Source: an uncultured Gammaproteobacteria bacterium
Lineage (GTDB): Bacteria; Pseudomonadota; Gammaproteobacteria; Steroidobacterales; GCA-2729495
Assembly (NCBI GenBank): GCA_937921935.1
Contig: CAKZWQ010000005.1
Location: 1-64,000, forward strand
Length of the DNA: 64,000 nucleotides
Direction: 5' to 3'
The translations under genes were made by a program, and so were the position numbers. The first letter of the stretch is position 1, and each line of letters begins with the position of its first letter. This document shows positions 55,870-64,000 of the stretch, one piece after another. A model generated the notes under the pieces. That model was not told the DNA's origin, made no database searches, and was given only the letters and a program-made list of their open reading frames with translations.

Positions 55870-56400
55870 TTATTCGGTCGCGGCCATCAGGGTCTTCAAA
55901 TCACCCAGAACTTCTTCTGAGTGTGTGCCAGGGCTGACCTTGGTGTAGTGCTTGGCAAGCTTCCCGTCGGGATCAATCAGAAAGCTCTCGCGTGACGCCA
56001 TCCGAAAGCTGCCAATCTTTGTCAGCACGCCATAGGCCTGGGCGGTCTCGCCCCCGGCATCGGACAAAAGGCTGAAGGGCAGGCTGTACTTCTCGGCAAA
56101 TTCCGCATGGGAGGCCACATCGTCCAGGCTGACGCCGATAACCGTGGCGCCAATCTCTTCAAAAGCAAAGATATTGTCTCGAAAAGCGCAGGCCTCGGTG
56201 GTGCAGCCGGGCGTATCGTCTTTGGGATAGAAATACAGGGCGACCCAGCGGCCCTGGTATTGATCCAGGGTATGCCATTCGCCGTTCTGGTCCTGCAGGC
56301 GGAAATCTGGCGCCTGGCTGCCTTCAGGCGGCGAGGCATAGGCGGCGGCCGCGAACAGAAAAGCGGCTAAGAGCAAGGGCAGGCGGGGGCAAGTCTGCAT
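55870..56400 (-). CDS. Exported Bcp-type peroxiredoxin
   Basis: 176 residues. The N-terminal 22 residues are a signal peptide ('LLLAAFLFAAAAYAS'), so the enzyme acts in the periplasm, unlike classical cytosolic Bcp. 'YFYPKDDTPGCTTEACAFRDN' in parts shows the peroxidatic cysteine, with the second cysteine five residues later as in Bcp/PrxQ, and 'SLPFSLLSDAGGETAQAYGV' follows. It reduces hydroperoxides. The reductant in the periplasm is unknown. It converges on the nucleotide transporter gene (12 bases between the stops) and diverges from the patatin gene. Confidence 0.9.
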   Translation of the reverse strand: MQTCPRLPLLLAAFLFAAAAYASPPEGSQAPDFRLQDQNGEWHTLDQYQGRWVALYFYPKDDTPGCTTEACAFRDNIFAFEEIGATVIGVSLDDVASHAEFAEKYSLPFSLLSDAGGETAQAYGVLTKIGSFRMASRESFLIDPDGKLAKHYTKVSPGTHSEEVLGDLKTLMAATE

Positions 56401-56485
56401 TTTTTCATCTCCTTGGCGATGCGCATCACAGAGCAGGCATTAAGTGGTGGTCGCTGGCCTGACCACCCGCTAACATTTCGTCAAG

Positions 56486-57754
56486 ATGGGGCGAATCGAT
56501 TCCAGCGGCGGGCAGCGCGCCTGGGCTCAGAATATCGGGCTCGTATTGCCAGGCGGCGGCGCTCGCTGTGCCTATCAGGTCGGCGTGCTCAAAGGTCTGG
56601 CGGAGATCTTACCCCGCCGAGCGCCCAGTCCCTTCCCCGTCATCAGCGGCACTTCCGCAGGCGCCATCAACGCCGTGGTTCTGGCTACCCGGGCTCGACT
56701 GTTCCGTCACGGGGTCGCAGATCTGGAGCGGGTCTGGGGTAATTTCCGCACCGACCAGGTATTTCGGGCCGATGCGGGCACGATGGCCAAGAGCAGCGCC
56801 CACTGGCTGTTCGCCCTGGTCTTTGGTGGTCTGGGCGTGCGCAACCCCCGTTCTTTGCTGGATAACGAGCCCCTGGCGCAACTGCTGGGGCGGAATATTC
56901 GCTTTGATGCGATTGGCGAGAGTATCCGCAAGGGCTACCTGGATGCGGTGGCGGTTACCGCCGCCGGCTATGGCTCCGCCCGTTCTCTGACTTTCTATGA
57001 GGGCCGCGAGGATCTGGAGCCGTGGGTGCGGGTCCGTCGCAAGGGTAAGCCCACAAATCTGGGCCAGCAGCACCTCATGGCCAGTGTGGCTGCCCCGCTG
57101 GTGTTTCCGCCCGTGCAGATTGGGCGGGAGTATTTCGGCGACGGGGCCATGCGTCAGGCGACGCCCCTGTCGCCTGCCGTGCGGCTGGGGGCCGAGCGGC
57201 TGCTGGTGATTGGTTGCCGGAACGAGGTACCCGATCCGGAGCCGGCGGCCGATACCGAGGTGCCGTACCCGAGTTTTGGCCGCATTGCCGGCTATATGCT
57301 GGATGCGCTGTTAATGGATGGCTTGTCCTCAGACCTGGAGCGCCTGACCCGCATCAACCTGATTCTTGACCAGATGCCCGGTCGGCAGATGTCGAGCGAG
57401 GCAGGGACCCTGCGTTTTATTGATGCCCTGATCATGTTCCCCAGCCGTGATGTGCGCGATGTCGCCCTGCGCTACATGCATGAAATGCCCCGCCCCGTGC
57501 GCTTGCTCATGCGTGGCCTGGGCGCCTTGAACTACGGCGGCCGGCAATTGCTCAGCTACCTGCTGTTCGAGGCCGGCTATACGCGCGCCCTGATTGAACT
57601 GGGTTACGAAGACGCCATGACGCGTCGGCATGAACTGCTGGCTTTTCTGGAAGGTGCACCCATGGACTCGCCCACGGGCATCGGAGGCTGGACCGATCTC
57701 AGTGAGGAATACTCTCAGCGCCTGCCGGTCCTGAAAATGCCGCCGGGTAGCTGA
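56486..57754 (+). CDS. Patatin-like phospholipase
   Basis: 422 residues. The patatin domain (about 12-215) shows oxyanion motif 'LPGGGARCAYQVGVLKGL', nucleophile 'ISGTSAGAINA' (GxSxG) and the catalytic Asp in 'YFGDGAMR', forming the Ser-Asp dyad. The C-terminal 200 residues have no recognised domain. It has no signal peptide. Such enzymes release fatty acids from phospholipids or storage lipids. It converges with mgtE, one base between the stops. Confidence 0.9.
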   Translation: MGRIDSSGGQRAWAQNIGLVLPGGGARCAYQVGVLKGLAEILPRRAPSPFPVISGTSAGAINAVVLATRARLFRHGVADLERVWGNFRTDQVFRADAGTMAKSSAHWLFALVFGGLGVRNPRSLLDNEPLAQLLGRNIRFDAIGESIRKGYLDAVAVTAAGYGSARSLTFYEGREDLEPWVRVRRKGKPTNLGQQHLMASVAAPLVFPPVQIGREYFGDGAMRQATPLSPAVRLGAERLLVIGCRNEVPDPEPAADTEVPYPSFGRIAGYMLDALLMDGLSSDLERLTRINLILDQMPGRQMSSEAGTLRFIDALIMFPSRDVRDVALRYMHEMPRPVRLLMRGLGALNYGGRQLLSYLLFEAGYTRALIELGYEDAMTRRHELLAFLEGAPMDSPTGIGGWTDLSEEYSQRLPVLKMPPGS

Positions 57755-57755
57755 A

Positions 57756-59105
57756 TCAGGTCAGGAACAGCGCGCCTAAGCCCAGAAAAGTCACGAAGCC
57801 CACCACGTCGGTGACTGTGGTCAGCACCACGGAACCGGCCAGGGCCGGGTCGATGCGCAAGCGGCGCAGGATCAGGGGAATAGTAATTCCGGCCACTGCT
57901 GCCACGACGAGATTCAGTGTGATGGCCGCGGAGATGATCAGGCCCACTTCCCAGGTACTGAAAAAGGCCACGGTGACCAGTCCCACGACCACGGCCCAGG
58001 CCAGGCCGTTAAGCAGCCCCACGGCTGTCTCTTTGGCCATCAGCCAGCGCGTGTTGGACTGTTCCACCCGCCCCAGGGCCAGGCCGCGAATCATCAGGGT
58101 CAGGGTCTGGCTGCCGGCGATGCCGCCCATGCTGGCCACAACGGGCATCAGCACTGCCAGGATCACGACCTGTTCCAGGGTGTCCTCAAACTGACCGACC
58201 ACTGCCGCCGCCAGAAACGCGGTGGCCAGATTAACGCCCAGCCACACGGCCCGCCGTCTCGCGCTGGCGACGACGGGGGCGAACATGTCGTCCTCTTCGT
58301 CCAGGCCCGCCATGCTGAGCACGGCGTGTTCGGCCTGGTCCTCGATGACATCGACCACATCATCAATGGTGATCTGACCGATTAGCCTGCCCTGAGCATC
58401 GACGACAGGTGCCGAGACCAGGTCACGGTTACTGAACTCTCTGGCCACCTCGTCAGCAGGGCTTTCGCAGGGAATCGGATACACGGAGGCGTCCATGACG
58501 GAGATAACGGTGTCCCCCGGATCCCGGGTGACCAGCCGAGACATATACAGGGCGCCCAGGTAGCGACCGTGGCGATCGACGACGAATACCGCATCGGTCT
58601 TGTCGGGAATATCGCCCAGGATGCGCAGGTAGCGCAGCACCACCTCCAGATTTACATCTGGCCGGACGGAGATGGTGTTGGGGTTCATCAGGCCGCCGGC
58701 GCTGTCCTCCGGATAGGCCAGGACATCCTGCAGTCGTTCTTTATCCTGGTCAGACAGGGACCGGATGACCTGCTGGGTAACGGCCTCGGGCAGATCGGCG
58801 ACAAAGTCAGCCAGATCATCCAGGTCCATGCCTTCCGTCGCCGCGACCAGGTCAGCCGCATTCATTTCATCGATGATGCCCGAGCGAACTTCATCGTTGA
58901 GTTCCAGCAGCACATCACCTTCGTCATCGTCATTGACCAGGTCCCAGACGATGGCCCGTTCCGAGGGCGGCAGGGATTCCAACAGATCGGCGATCTCGGC
59001 CGGGTGCAGCGCATGGACCAGCAGTCGCACCTGTCGCAGGGTGCCGCTCTCCAGAGCCTCGCGCAGCAGGCCTAGATCGGTCTTCCGGGTGCTCAGTGCA
59101 TCCAT
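57756..59105 (-). CDS. mgtE: Magnesium transporter MgtE
   Basis: 449 residues. The N-terminal MgtE superhelical domain ('LHPAEIADLLESLPPSERAIVW' in parts) is followed by two CBS domains (about 130-250, 'VVDRHGRYLGALYMSRL' and 'VVDAQGRLIGQITIDDVVDVIE'). Five membrane helices follow, with 'PVVASMGGIAGSQTLTLMIRGLALG' in parts. It is a gated Mg2+ channel, closed when cytosolic Mg2+ is high. It follows rapZ by 20 bases and is probably read with the rpoN operon. Confidence 0.95.
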   Translation of the reverse strand: MDALSTRKTDLGLLREALESGTLRQVRLLVHALHPAEIADLLESLPPSERAIVWDLVNDDDEGDVLLELNDEVRSGIIDEMNAADLVAATEGMDLDDLADFVADLPEAVTQQVIRSLSDQDKERLQDVLAYPEDSAGGLMNPNTISVRPDVNLEVVLRYLRILGDIPDKTDAVFVVDRHGRYLGALYMSRLVTRDPGDTVISVMDASVYPIPCESPADEVAREFSNRDLVSAPVVDAQGRLIGQITIDDVVDVIEDQAEHAVLSMAGLDEEDDMFAPVVASARRRAVWLGVNLATAFLAAAVVGQFEDTLEQVVILAVLMPVVASMGGIAGSQTLTLMIRGLALGRVEQSNTRWLMAKETAVGLLNGLAWAVVVGLVTVAFFSTWEVGLIISAAITLNLVVAAVAGITIPLILRRLRIDPALAGSVVLTTVTDVVGFVTFLGLGALFLT

Positions 59106-59125
59106 GACGGCCGGCTACCCCCTGA

Positions 59126-60019
59126 CTAGTTGCCAGTCCGGGCCGGCGCCTGCACGGCCGTCGGCAATTCAGTGTGGCGAGTCAGTACATCGGCATACTG
59201 ACCGGCGAGGGCCCGGGCGATGCGCTCTGCCATGTAGACGGAGCGATGCTGGCCGCCGGTGCAGCCCAGGGCTACGGTCAGGTAGTTTCGGTTGAAATCC
59301 AGGTAGCGGGGAATCCAGCGTTGCAGGAAGCCCAGCACGTCCTCGTACATGTCCTGCACGGGCTCGCGGGCGTCCAGGAAATCAATAACGGCTTCGTCCA
59401 GCCCGGTCTGATCTCGCAGGCCCGGCTCCCAGTAAGGATTGGGCAGGCAGCGCAGATCGAAGACGAAATCCGCATCTGCCGGCACACCATGCTTAAAGCC
59501 GAAGGACTCGATAAGGATGGACAGGCCCGGCTGCGTCTTGCTGTGACCGATGCGTTTGCGCAGGGCATCCCGCAGTTCATAGACGCTCGTGCGGGTAGTG
59601 TCGATGATGAGTTCCGCGCTGTCGATGATGGGGCCCAGCAGACGACGTTCCCGGCGGATGGCCTCCTTAAGGCTGGAACCGTCTTCACTGAGCGGGTGTT
59701 TGCGTCGGGTTTCTGCGTAGCGCTTGAGGAGGATATCGTCGGCGGCCTGCAAAAAGACCACTTCGCAGTGCATGCCCTGGTCGCGCAGCTTGCGCATCAG
59801 TTCCGGAACCGAGGCCAGGTCATCTTTGCGGTTGCGTGCATCGACGCCCATGGCCAGGTTGTCGTAGCGGCCGGCTCCCGCGCGGCTGATCTCGGCAAGC
59901 ATGGTCTCCATCAGCATGGCCGGGACATTGTCGATGCAGTAGAAGTCCATGTCCTCAAGCAAATTCAGGGCCACGCTCTTCCCGGAACCGGACAGACCAC
60001 TGACAATGATCAGGCGCAT
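59126..60019 (-). CDS. rapZ: RNase adapter protein RapZ
   Basis: 297 residues. Walker A 'IIVSGLSGSGKSVALNLLED' in parts, 'FYCIDNVPAML', 'VDARNRKD', and a C-terminal domain with 'VALGCTGGQHRSVYMAERIA'. In E. coli RapZ guides RNase E to the GlmZ small RNA and so controls glucosamine-6-phosphate synthesis. Here only the family is certain. It starts two bases after the ptsN stop in the conserved rpoN-hpf-ptsN-rapZ order. Confidence 0.95.
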   Translation of the reverse strand: MRLIIVSGLSGSGKSVALNLLEDMDFYCIDNVPAMLMETMLAEISRAGAGRYDNLAMGVDARNRKDDLASVPELMRKLRDQGMHCEVVFLQAADDILLKRYAETRRKHPLSEDGSSLKEAIRRERRLLGPIIDSAELIIDTTRTSVYELRDALRKRIGHSKTQPGLSILIESFGFKHGVPADADFVFDLRCLPNPYWEPGLRDQTGLDEAVIDFLDAREPVQDMYEDVLGFLQRWIPRYLDFNRNYLTVALGCTGGQHRSVYMAERIARALAGQYADVLTRHTELPTAVQAPARTGN

Positions 60020-60021
60020 GC

Positions 60022-60498
60022 TTACTGGTCCGCCCCGTTTTCCTGGGCCGCTGTCTGACAGCGGGAGAGCACGATAGCCGAGGCATCGGCGGGGGAGTTC
60101 GCACGCTCCAGCATCACAAGGCTATCAGGGAGTTTCAGCGCGCGCGCCAGCAAGGGCACTTCCTGAGCATCGGTTTCTGCGGGCAGCAGCAGTCCGAGCA
60201 GCACGGAAACGTCCCGGGCATCATCGGCATCGAATTCTACTGGCTCGCTCAACAGCAGCATGGCGCCCACGGGTTCCGTGATTCCGGCATCCTGACCGTG
60301 GGGAATCGCCACGCCATTGCCCAGGCAGGTACTGCCCAGGCGCTCGCGCTCATTTAACAGGCCGTAAATTTCGGTAGCCGTCAGTTCGCCTGGACCAGTG
60401 GCCAGCAGTGCGCTCAAAGACTCCAGGGCATCCTTGCGACTGCTTGCGTCTGCTTGACAGCGGATGCGATCCGCTGGCAAAAAATTTTGACCCAGCAT
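60022..60498 (-). CDS. ptsN: Nitrogen-PTS EIIA protein PtsN
   Basis: 158 residues. 'LNERERLGSTCLGNGVAIPHG' in parts contains the phosphorylated histidine (GVAIPHG), and 'FDADDARDVSVLLGLLLPA' is family-typical. It receives phosphate from the PTS-Ntr chain and regulates potassium transport and other processes without carrying sugar. It lies between hpf (9 bases upstream) and rapZ (2 bases downstream). Confidence 0.94.
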   Translation of the reverse strand: MLGQNFLPADRIRCQADASSRKDALESLSALLATGPGELTATEIYGLLNERERLGSTCLGNGVAIPHGQDAGITEPVGAMLLLSEPVEFDADDARDVSVLLGLLLPAETDAQEVPLLARALKLPDSLVMLERANSPADASAIVLSRCQTAAQENGADQ

Positions 60499-60507
60499 GC
60501 CCGGGCT

Positions 60508-60822
60508 TCAGGAACGCTTGTCGGCGTCCCGGGCATGATGGTCGGTGAGCTTTTCCTTATGTTTGATGATTTGCCGGTCGAGCTTGTCAACCATGCTGTC
60601 GACCGCAGCATACATATCATCTTGTACTGCATCGGCGAACAAGGAGCCCCCGGAGAGATTTACGCGGGCTTCAGCCTTATGGCGCAGCTTTTCCACAGTC
60701 AGAATGCAATGAATATGAGTCACATGATCAAAGTGTCGCTCAAGCTTCTGCAGCTTTTCGTTGATGTACTCCCGCATGGGCGGGGTAATTTCTACATGGT
60801 GACCGGTTAGATTTAGTTGCAT
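60508..60822 (-). CDS. hpf: Ribosome hibernation promoting factor
   Basis: 104 residues, the short form. 'MQLNLTGHHVEITPPMREYI' at the N terminus, then 'KLQKLERHFDHV', and a 'DDMYAAVDSMVDKLDRQIIKHKEK' region in parts. It binds the 30S subunit to inactivate or pair ribosomes in stationary phase. It follows rpoN by 41 bases in the conserved operon, with an AGGAGG-like site in front. Confidence 0.94.
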   Translation of the reverse strand: MQLNLTGHHVEITPPMREYINEKLQKLERHFDHVTHIHCILTVEKLRHKAEARVNLSGGSLFADAVQDDMYAAVDSMVDKLDRQIIKHKEKLTDHHARDADKRS

Positions 60823-60863
60823 GACTGTGGTCCTCCTTTTTTCGTTAATTTGGGGCCGAACTG

Positions 60864-62270
60864 CTATCTCGCCGCCTGACGTTTCCGTTCGCTGGAGGGT
60901 GCGATACGCAGAGCCTCTCGGTATTTTGCCACTGTTCGGCGGGCAACATTCACTCCTTCGTTCACCAGCATCTTGGCCAGGGCGCTGTCGCTGAGAGGCT
61001 TGGCCGGGTTTTCCTGTCCGATCAGCCGCCGGATGCGGGCTTTGATGGCCGTGGAAGACTGGCTGGAGCCGTCCGTGCCGGCCAGCTGGCTCGAGAAGAA
61101 GTAACGGAATTCCACGACCCCGCGGGGTGTGTGCATGTATTTGTTCGCGCTGACGCGGGAAATGGTGGATTCATGCATGCCAACGGCTTCTGCTACGTCC
61201 TTCAGGATCATGGGTTTCATGCTTTCTTCGCCATGCTCCAGATAATCCGTTTGCCGCTCAACAATGCACAAGGCGACTTTCATCAGCGTGTCATCGCGAA
61301 TCTCCAGGCTGCGCACCAGGAAACGCGCTTCCTGCAGCTGCGCGCGCAGGGTGTCGTGGCTGCCACCGCCGCGCAACATGGCAGCGTAAGTTTGATTCAC
61401 CTGCAGGCGGGGCGAGTTGCTGCGGTTTAGGTCAACGACCCAGCGTCCATCCTGCTTGCGGACATAGACATCCGGCACCACATATTCAGGCGTGCTTGAT
61501 TCAATCGCCGCGCCAGGGTGGGGATGGCAGGCGCGGATTAGCTCCAGTGCGCCCTCCAGTTCCTCATCTAATGCCGCGTGCTCCCGGCGCAAAGCAGCGT
61601 GATCCCGATCGGCGACCAGATCCAGGGACTGCGCTGCAATGGCTAAGGCCAGTTCGCGTCCCGCCGTATCGTCGGCCAGGTGGCTAAGCTGGATGCTGAT
61701 GCATTCGGCCGGTGTTCTGGCAGCGATCCCGATGGGATCCAGCGTCTGCACCCGTGCCAGGGTCCGTTCCAGTTCCTCGCGAGTGAAGCCGGCTTCGCCG
61801 GCCAGTGTGGACTCGATGGACTCAAGGCTTTCCGTCAGATAGCCATCATCATTCAGGGCATCGATAATGGCGTGGCCCATGACGATTTCGCGGGGAGAGA
61901 AGTGCTCCATCTCCAGTTGCCACAATAGATGTTCGCGCAGGGATTCACCGCTGCGGTCTTCGATATCCGGCCGTCGGCCATCATCGGCCCAGACATCTGC
62001 CCGACTGTCGCGGGGCCCGGGTTCGTCCCAGGTATTGAATTCATCTGCTTCGCCGGCAACCACCTCCGGTGACTCGTCGGCGGGAGTGGCGACTTCGCCC
62101 TCGGGTGGCTCCTCGGCCTCGAGCATGACGTTCTCGGCAAGGGCCTGCTCAAGCTGGGTATTAAGTTCCATCACGGGCATCTGCAGCAGCTTCAAGGCTT
62201 GTTGTAGCTGCGGAGTCATGACCAGCTGCTGGCTGATTCGCAGCTGCAGTGACGGTTTCATTCCGCTCAT
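60864..62270 (-). CDS. rpoN: RNA polymerase sigma-54 factor RpoN
   Basis: 468 residues. Region I is glutamine-rich ('LQLRISQQLVMTPQLQQALK'), followed by an acidic region II, the core-binding domain and the C-terminal DNA-binding part. 'GVVEFRYFFSSQL' and the RpoN box 'ARRTVAKYREAL' are diagnostic. It directs transcription from -24/-12 promoters with enhancer-binding proteins. It starts three bases after the lptB stop ('MSGMKPSLQL'; a second ATG three codons on is also possible). Confidence 0.96.
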   Translation of the reverse strand: MSGMKPSLQLRISQQLVMTPQLQQALKLLQMPVMELNTQLEQALAENVMLEAEEPPEGEVATPADESPEVVAGEADEFNTWDEPGPRDSRADVWADDGRRPDIEDRSGESLREHLLWQLEMEHFSPREIVMGHAIIDALNDDGYLTESLESIESTLAGEAGFTREELERTLARVQTLDPIGIAARTPAECISIQLSHLADDTAGRELALAIAAQSLDLVADRDHAALRREHAALDEELEGALELIRACHPHPGAAIESSTPEYVVPDVYVRKQDGRWVVDLNRSNSPRLQVNQTYAAMLRGGGSHDTLRAQLQEARFLVRSLEIRDDTLMKVALCIVERQTDYLEHGEESMKPMILKDVAEAVGMHESTISRVSANKYMHTPRGVVEFRYFFSSQLAGTDGSSQSSTAIKARIRRLIGQENPAKPLSDSALAKMLVNEGVNVARRTVAKYREALRIAPSSERKRQAAR

Positions 62271-62272
62271 GC

Positions 62273-63016
62273 CTAGAGCCTGAACTCTTCGCCCAGATAA
62301 ACCTTGCGCACTTCCTGGTTATTCAGAATCTCGTCGGGCGGACCTTCTGCGATAACCGAGCCTTCACTCAAAATATAGGCGCGCTCACAAATACCCAGAG
62401 TCTCGCGCACGTTGTGGTCGGTAATCAGCACACCGATGCCGCGGGCGGCCAGGTGGCGAATCGTGCGCTGGATATCCAGCACAGAGATAGGGTCTACCCC
62501 CGCAAAAGGTTCATCCAGCAGGACGAAACGAGGCTCGGCCGCCAGGGCCCGGGCGATTTCCACGCGGCGGCGCTCACCGCCGGACAGGCTCATGCCCAGG
62601 CTTGTGCGGACATGGCTGACATGCAGCTCATCGAGCAACTGCTCCAGCTGGCTCTCCCGATCTGCCCGCGCCAGGCCAGGGCGGGTTTCCAGGATCGCCA
62701 TGACATTTTTTTCAACACTCAGCTTCCTGAAGACCGAGGCCTCCTGGGGCAGGTAGCCCACCCCCATGCGGGCCCGATGATGCATGGGCATATAGGTAAG
62801 GTTCTGGCCGTCCAGGCTGATGCGTCCCGCATCGGCGGTAATCAGGCCCACCAGCATGTAAAAGGCCGTGGTTTTGCCGGCACCATTGGGTCCAAGCAGA
62901 CCCACAACTTCACCGCTGCGAATTTCCAGGGAAATCTGGTTCACAACCTGGCGTAGCTTGAAGCGCTTGCTCAGCCCCTCGGCCCGCAGCGTGCTGGGTT
63001 GTGTTTCAGGAGCCAT
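62273..63016 (-). CDS. lptB: LPS export ABC transporter ATP-binding protein LptB
   Basis: 247 residues. Walker A '[20 protein letters not shown]' in parts, signature '[16 protein letters not shown]', Walker B '[13 protein letters not shown]' and the long C-terminal tail typical of LptB. It powers the LptFG machine that moves lipopolysaccharide from the inner membrane. The first 11 bases overlap the end of lptA. Confidence 0.96.
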   Translation of the reverse strand: MAPETQPSTLRAEGLSKRFKLRQVVNQISLEIRSGEVVGLLGPNGAGKTTAFYMLVGLITADAGRISLDGQNLTYMPMHHRARMGVGYLPQEASVFRKLSVEKNVMAILETRPGLARADRESQLEQLLDELHVSHVRTSLGMSLSGGERRRVEIARALAAEPRFVLLDEPFAGVDPISVLDIQRTIRHLAARGIGVLITDHNVRETLGICERAYILSEGSVIAEGPPDEILNNQEVRKVYLGEEFRL

Positions 63017-63629
63017 CTTGGTCGGCGGACGGCTGAATTTTCATTCTCACCTGACCTTGTTCATCACCATCGGCAATGATGAATTCACGGGTCAGGTCAT
63101 AGGCGATCCGCGGCCCGGAGACTTCGTTGGCGCCATCGCTAACCCAGGCATCGTCAGTCATACGGATCAGATTTGTTTCCAGGTCATATTCCATGATCCG
63201 GGCGCGTCCCTCGGTGAGCTGCTCTTGGCCTTCTCGTTCCTGCTCGAATTTGGCCGGCTGCCCGGTAAGGCGGGCCGACTGCAGGCGGTGATTAAGAAAA
63301 CGTACCTGTGCCGCGTCCGACCACGCACGGGTATTGGCGCTCTGAATTACCACGTTGCCAGTAAACATCCAGACGCTGTCGTCGAAGTCTAGCCCGGTGG
63401 CGATGGCCTGGTCGGCACTGATGCCCATTGCGCCCTGGCGAATGGTCAGATCAGTGAAACTGAGCCTGTCATTGCGCCGGTCGAACTCCGACGAGGCGGC
63501 GTCCAGGCTGATGGGTGCGCTGCGATCAAAGTTGATACCCAGCTCTTCCTGCGCAGCCAAGGAAGTAGCGGCCGCAACAAGGCAGACCAAGGGCCAGCAA
63601 TTTCTAAGGCGTGAACGTCCCTGTGACAT
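63006..63629 (-). CDS. lptA: LPS transport periplasmic protein LptA
   Basis: 207 residues from the ATG '[14 protein letters not shown]'. The ORF track adds two codons upstream (TTG CTG). A signal peptide ends near 'ATSLAAQ'. The OstA-like beta-jellyroll repeats are seen in '[20 protein letters not shown]', '[13 protein letters not shown]' and '[13 protein letters not shown]'. It forms the periplasmic bridge for LPS between LptC and LptD. It overlaps lptC by 26 bases and lptB by 11. Confidence 0.92.
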   Translation of the reverse strand: MSQGRSRLRNCWPLVCLVAAATSLAAQEELGINFDRSAPISLDAASSEFDRRNDRLSFTDLTIRQGAMGISADQAIATGLDFDDSVWMFTGNVVIQSANTRAWSDAAQVRFLNHRLQSARLTGQPAKFEQEREGQEQLTEGRARIMEYDLETNLIRMTDDAWVSDGANEVSGPRIAYDLTREFIIADGDEQGQVRMKIQPSADQDGS

Positions 63630-63999
63630 CAGCAATCAACTGCAACCGGTCTTCCTTGAGAAACACGCGCATGCCGGTAGCGAAAACCTGATCACCATCC
63701 AGATCGATGGTGACGTCACTATCGGTATATGCAACGAAGGTGCGCGGATCAAGTTCCAGATAATCCGTGAGAATGCTTGCCTTGGCACCGTCTGACTCAC
63801 GGGTTACTGCCACCACCTCACCCGAAAGCCTCAGGATATCACCCTCGGGCGGCATTCTGCCTTTATCTGCCCGCAGTTCCCAAGGGACCGCTGCGCGCGG
63901 CTCGTACTCAAAAGCCACGTCCACGAGTTCCACTTCGCCGTCGCCCTGCAGCAGCTCACGGGTGTTGATCCGGTAAAGGAGTTCGCCGTCATCGCCGGT
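63604..63999 (-). CDS. lptC: LPS export protein LptC, C-terminal part
   Basis: The frame is open to the window edge, so the N-terminal membrane anchor is missing. About 131 residues remain. The ORF track starts at an internal GTG, but the frame continues upstream as 'TGDDGELLYRINTREL', the normal LptC sequence. 'GEVELVDVAFEY', 'WELRADKGRM' and 'TFVAYTDSDVTI' follow. It hands LPS from LptFG to LptA. The end overlaps lptA. Confidence 0.9.
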   Translation of the reverse strand, partial: TGDDGELLYRINTRELLQGDGEVELVDVAFEYEPRAAVPWELRADKGRMPPEGDILRLSGEVVAVTRESDGAKASILTDYLELDPRTFVAYTDSDVTIDLDGDQVFATGMRVFLKEDRLQLIADVTGTFTP

Positions 64000-64000
64000 G

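Overview
The window is 64 kb of an ordinary, gene-dense bacterial chromosome with high GC. Gene content and order point to a free-living gammaproteobacterium. Diagnostic blocks are rpsU-yqeY-dnaG-rpoD with divergent tsaD, lptC-lptA-lptB-rpoN-hpf-ptsN-rapZ, tolC beside a Pcm-like methyltransferase, and a split adenosylcobalamin-dependent ribonucleotide reductase (NrdJa/NrdJb) like that of Pseudomonas. A membrane pyrophosphatase, a PPi-type phosphofructokinase and MidA/NDUFA9-like proteins fit a deep-branching lineage (Chromatiales, Nevskiales or Woeseia-like), but I cannot name the genus from sequence alone. No insertion sequence, prophage or CRISPR array was seen.

Layout. 1-4.3 kb: the 3' end of a serine hydrolase gene, a META-domain lipoprotein, and an operon of a DNA-binding regulator fused to an alpha/beta hydrolase followed by modB and modC, without modA. 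4.3-9.4 kb: EF-hand protein, nitronate-monooxygenase-like flavoprotein, a coiled-coil membrane protein, a TonB-dependent receptor remnant, a VOC lipoprotein, a CAU-anticodon tRNA and a duplicated-domain lipoprotein. 9.4-12.3 kb: yqcC, an EEP-family protein and a membrane-anchored FMN glutamate-synthase-domain protein. 12.4-18.8 kb: the macromolecular synthesis operon on the minus strand and tsaD-folB-folK on the plus strand. 18.8-26.4 kb: pteridine reductase, MidA-like methyltransferase, uppP, cca, aminopeptidase, NDUFA9-like protein and a DegQ protease. 26.4-30.9 kb: nrdJa, interrupted by a 361-residue intein, then nrdJb, behind a long regulatory region. 31-35.7 kb: tolC, pcm-like gene and a PAS-GGDEF-EAL protein. 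35.7-41.3 kb: hppA with a 19-codon upstream ORF, PPi-PFK, adk and rnd. 41.3-45.7 kb: membrane protein, mpl, LonN-domain protein, rubredoxin, TraB/GumN and cpdA. 45.8-54.3 kb: ahcY and metK diverging from tkt-gap-pgk-pyk. 54.5-57.8 kb: nucleotide transporter, Bcp-type peroxiredoxin and patatin. 57.8-64 kb: mgtE and the rapZ-to-lptC operon, cut by the window end.

Most genes are housekeeping: transcription, replication, folate, cell wall, LPS export, central carbon, methyl cycle and DNA precursor supply. hppA, PPi-PFK and adk together suggest that pyrophosphate is used as an energy currency. The most unusual object is the NrdJa intein. It sits immediately before the predicted radical cysteine of the reductase, so deoxynucleotide synthesis by this enzyme should depend on splicing, and both of its homing-endonuclease motifs look dead. 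Other points worth a second look are the NrdR/DnaA-like sites upstream of nrdJa, the tiny hydrophobic ORF before hppA, the modA-less modBC operon with an altered Walker A motif, and the collapsed TonB receptor gene.
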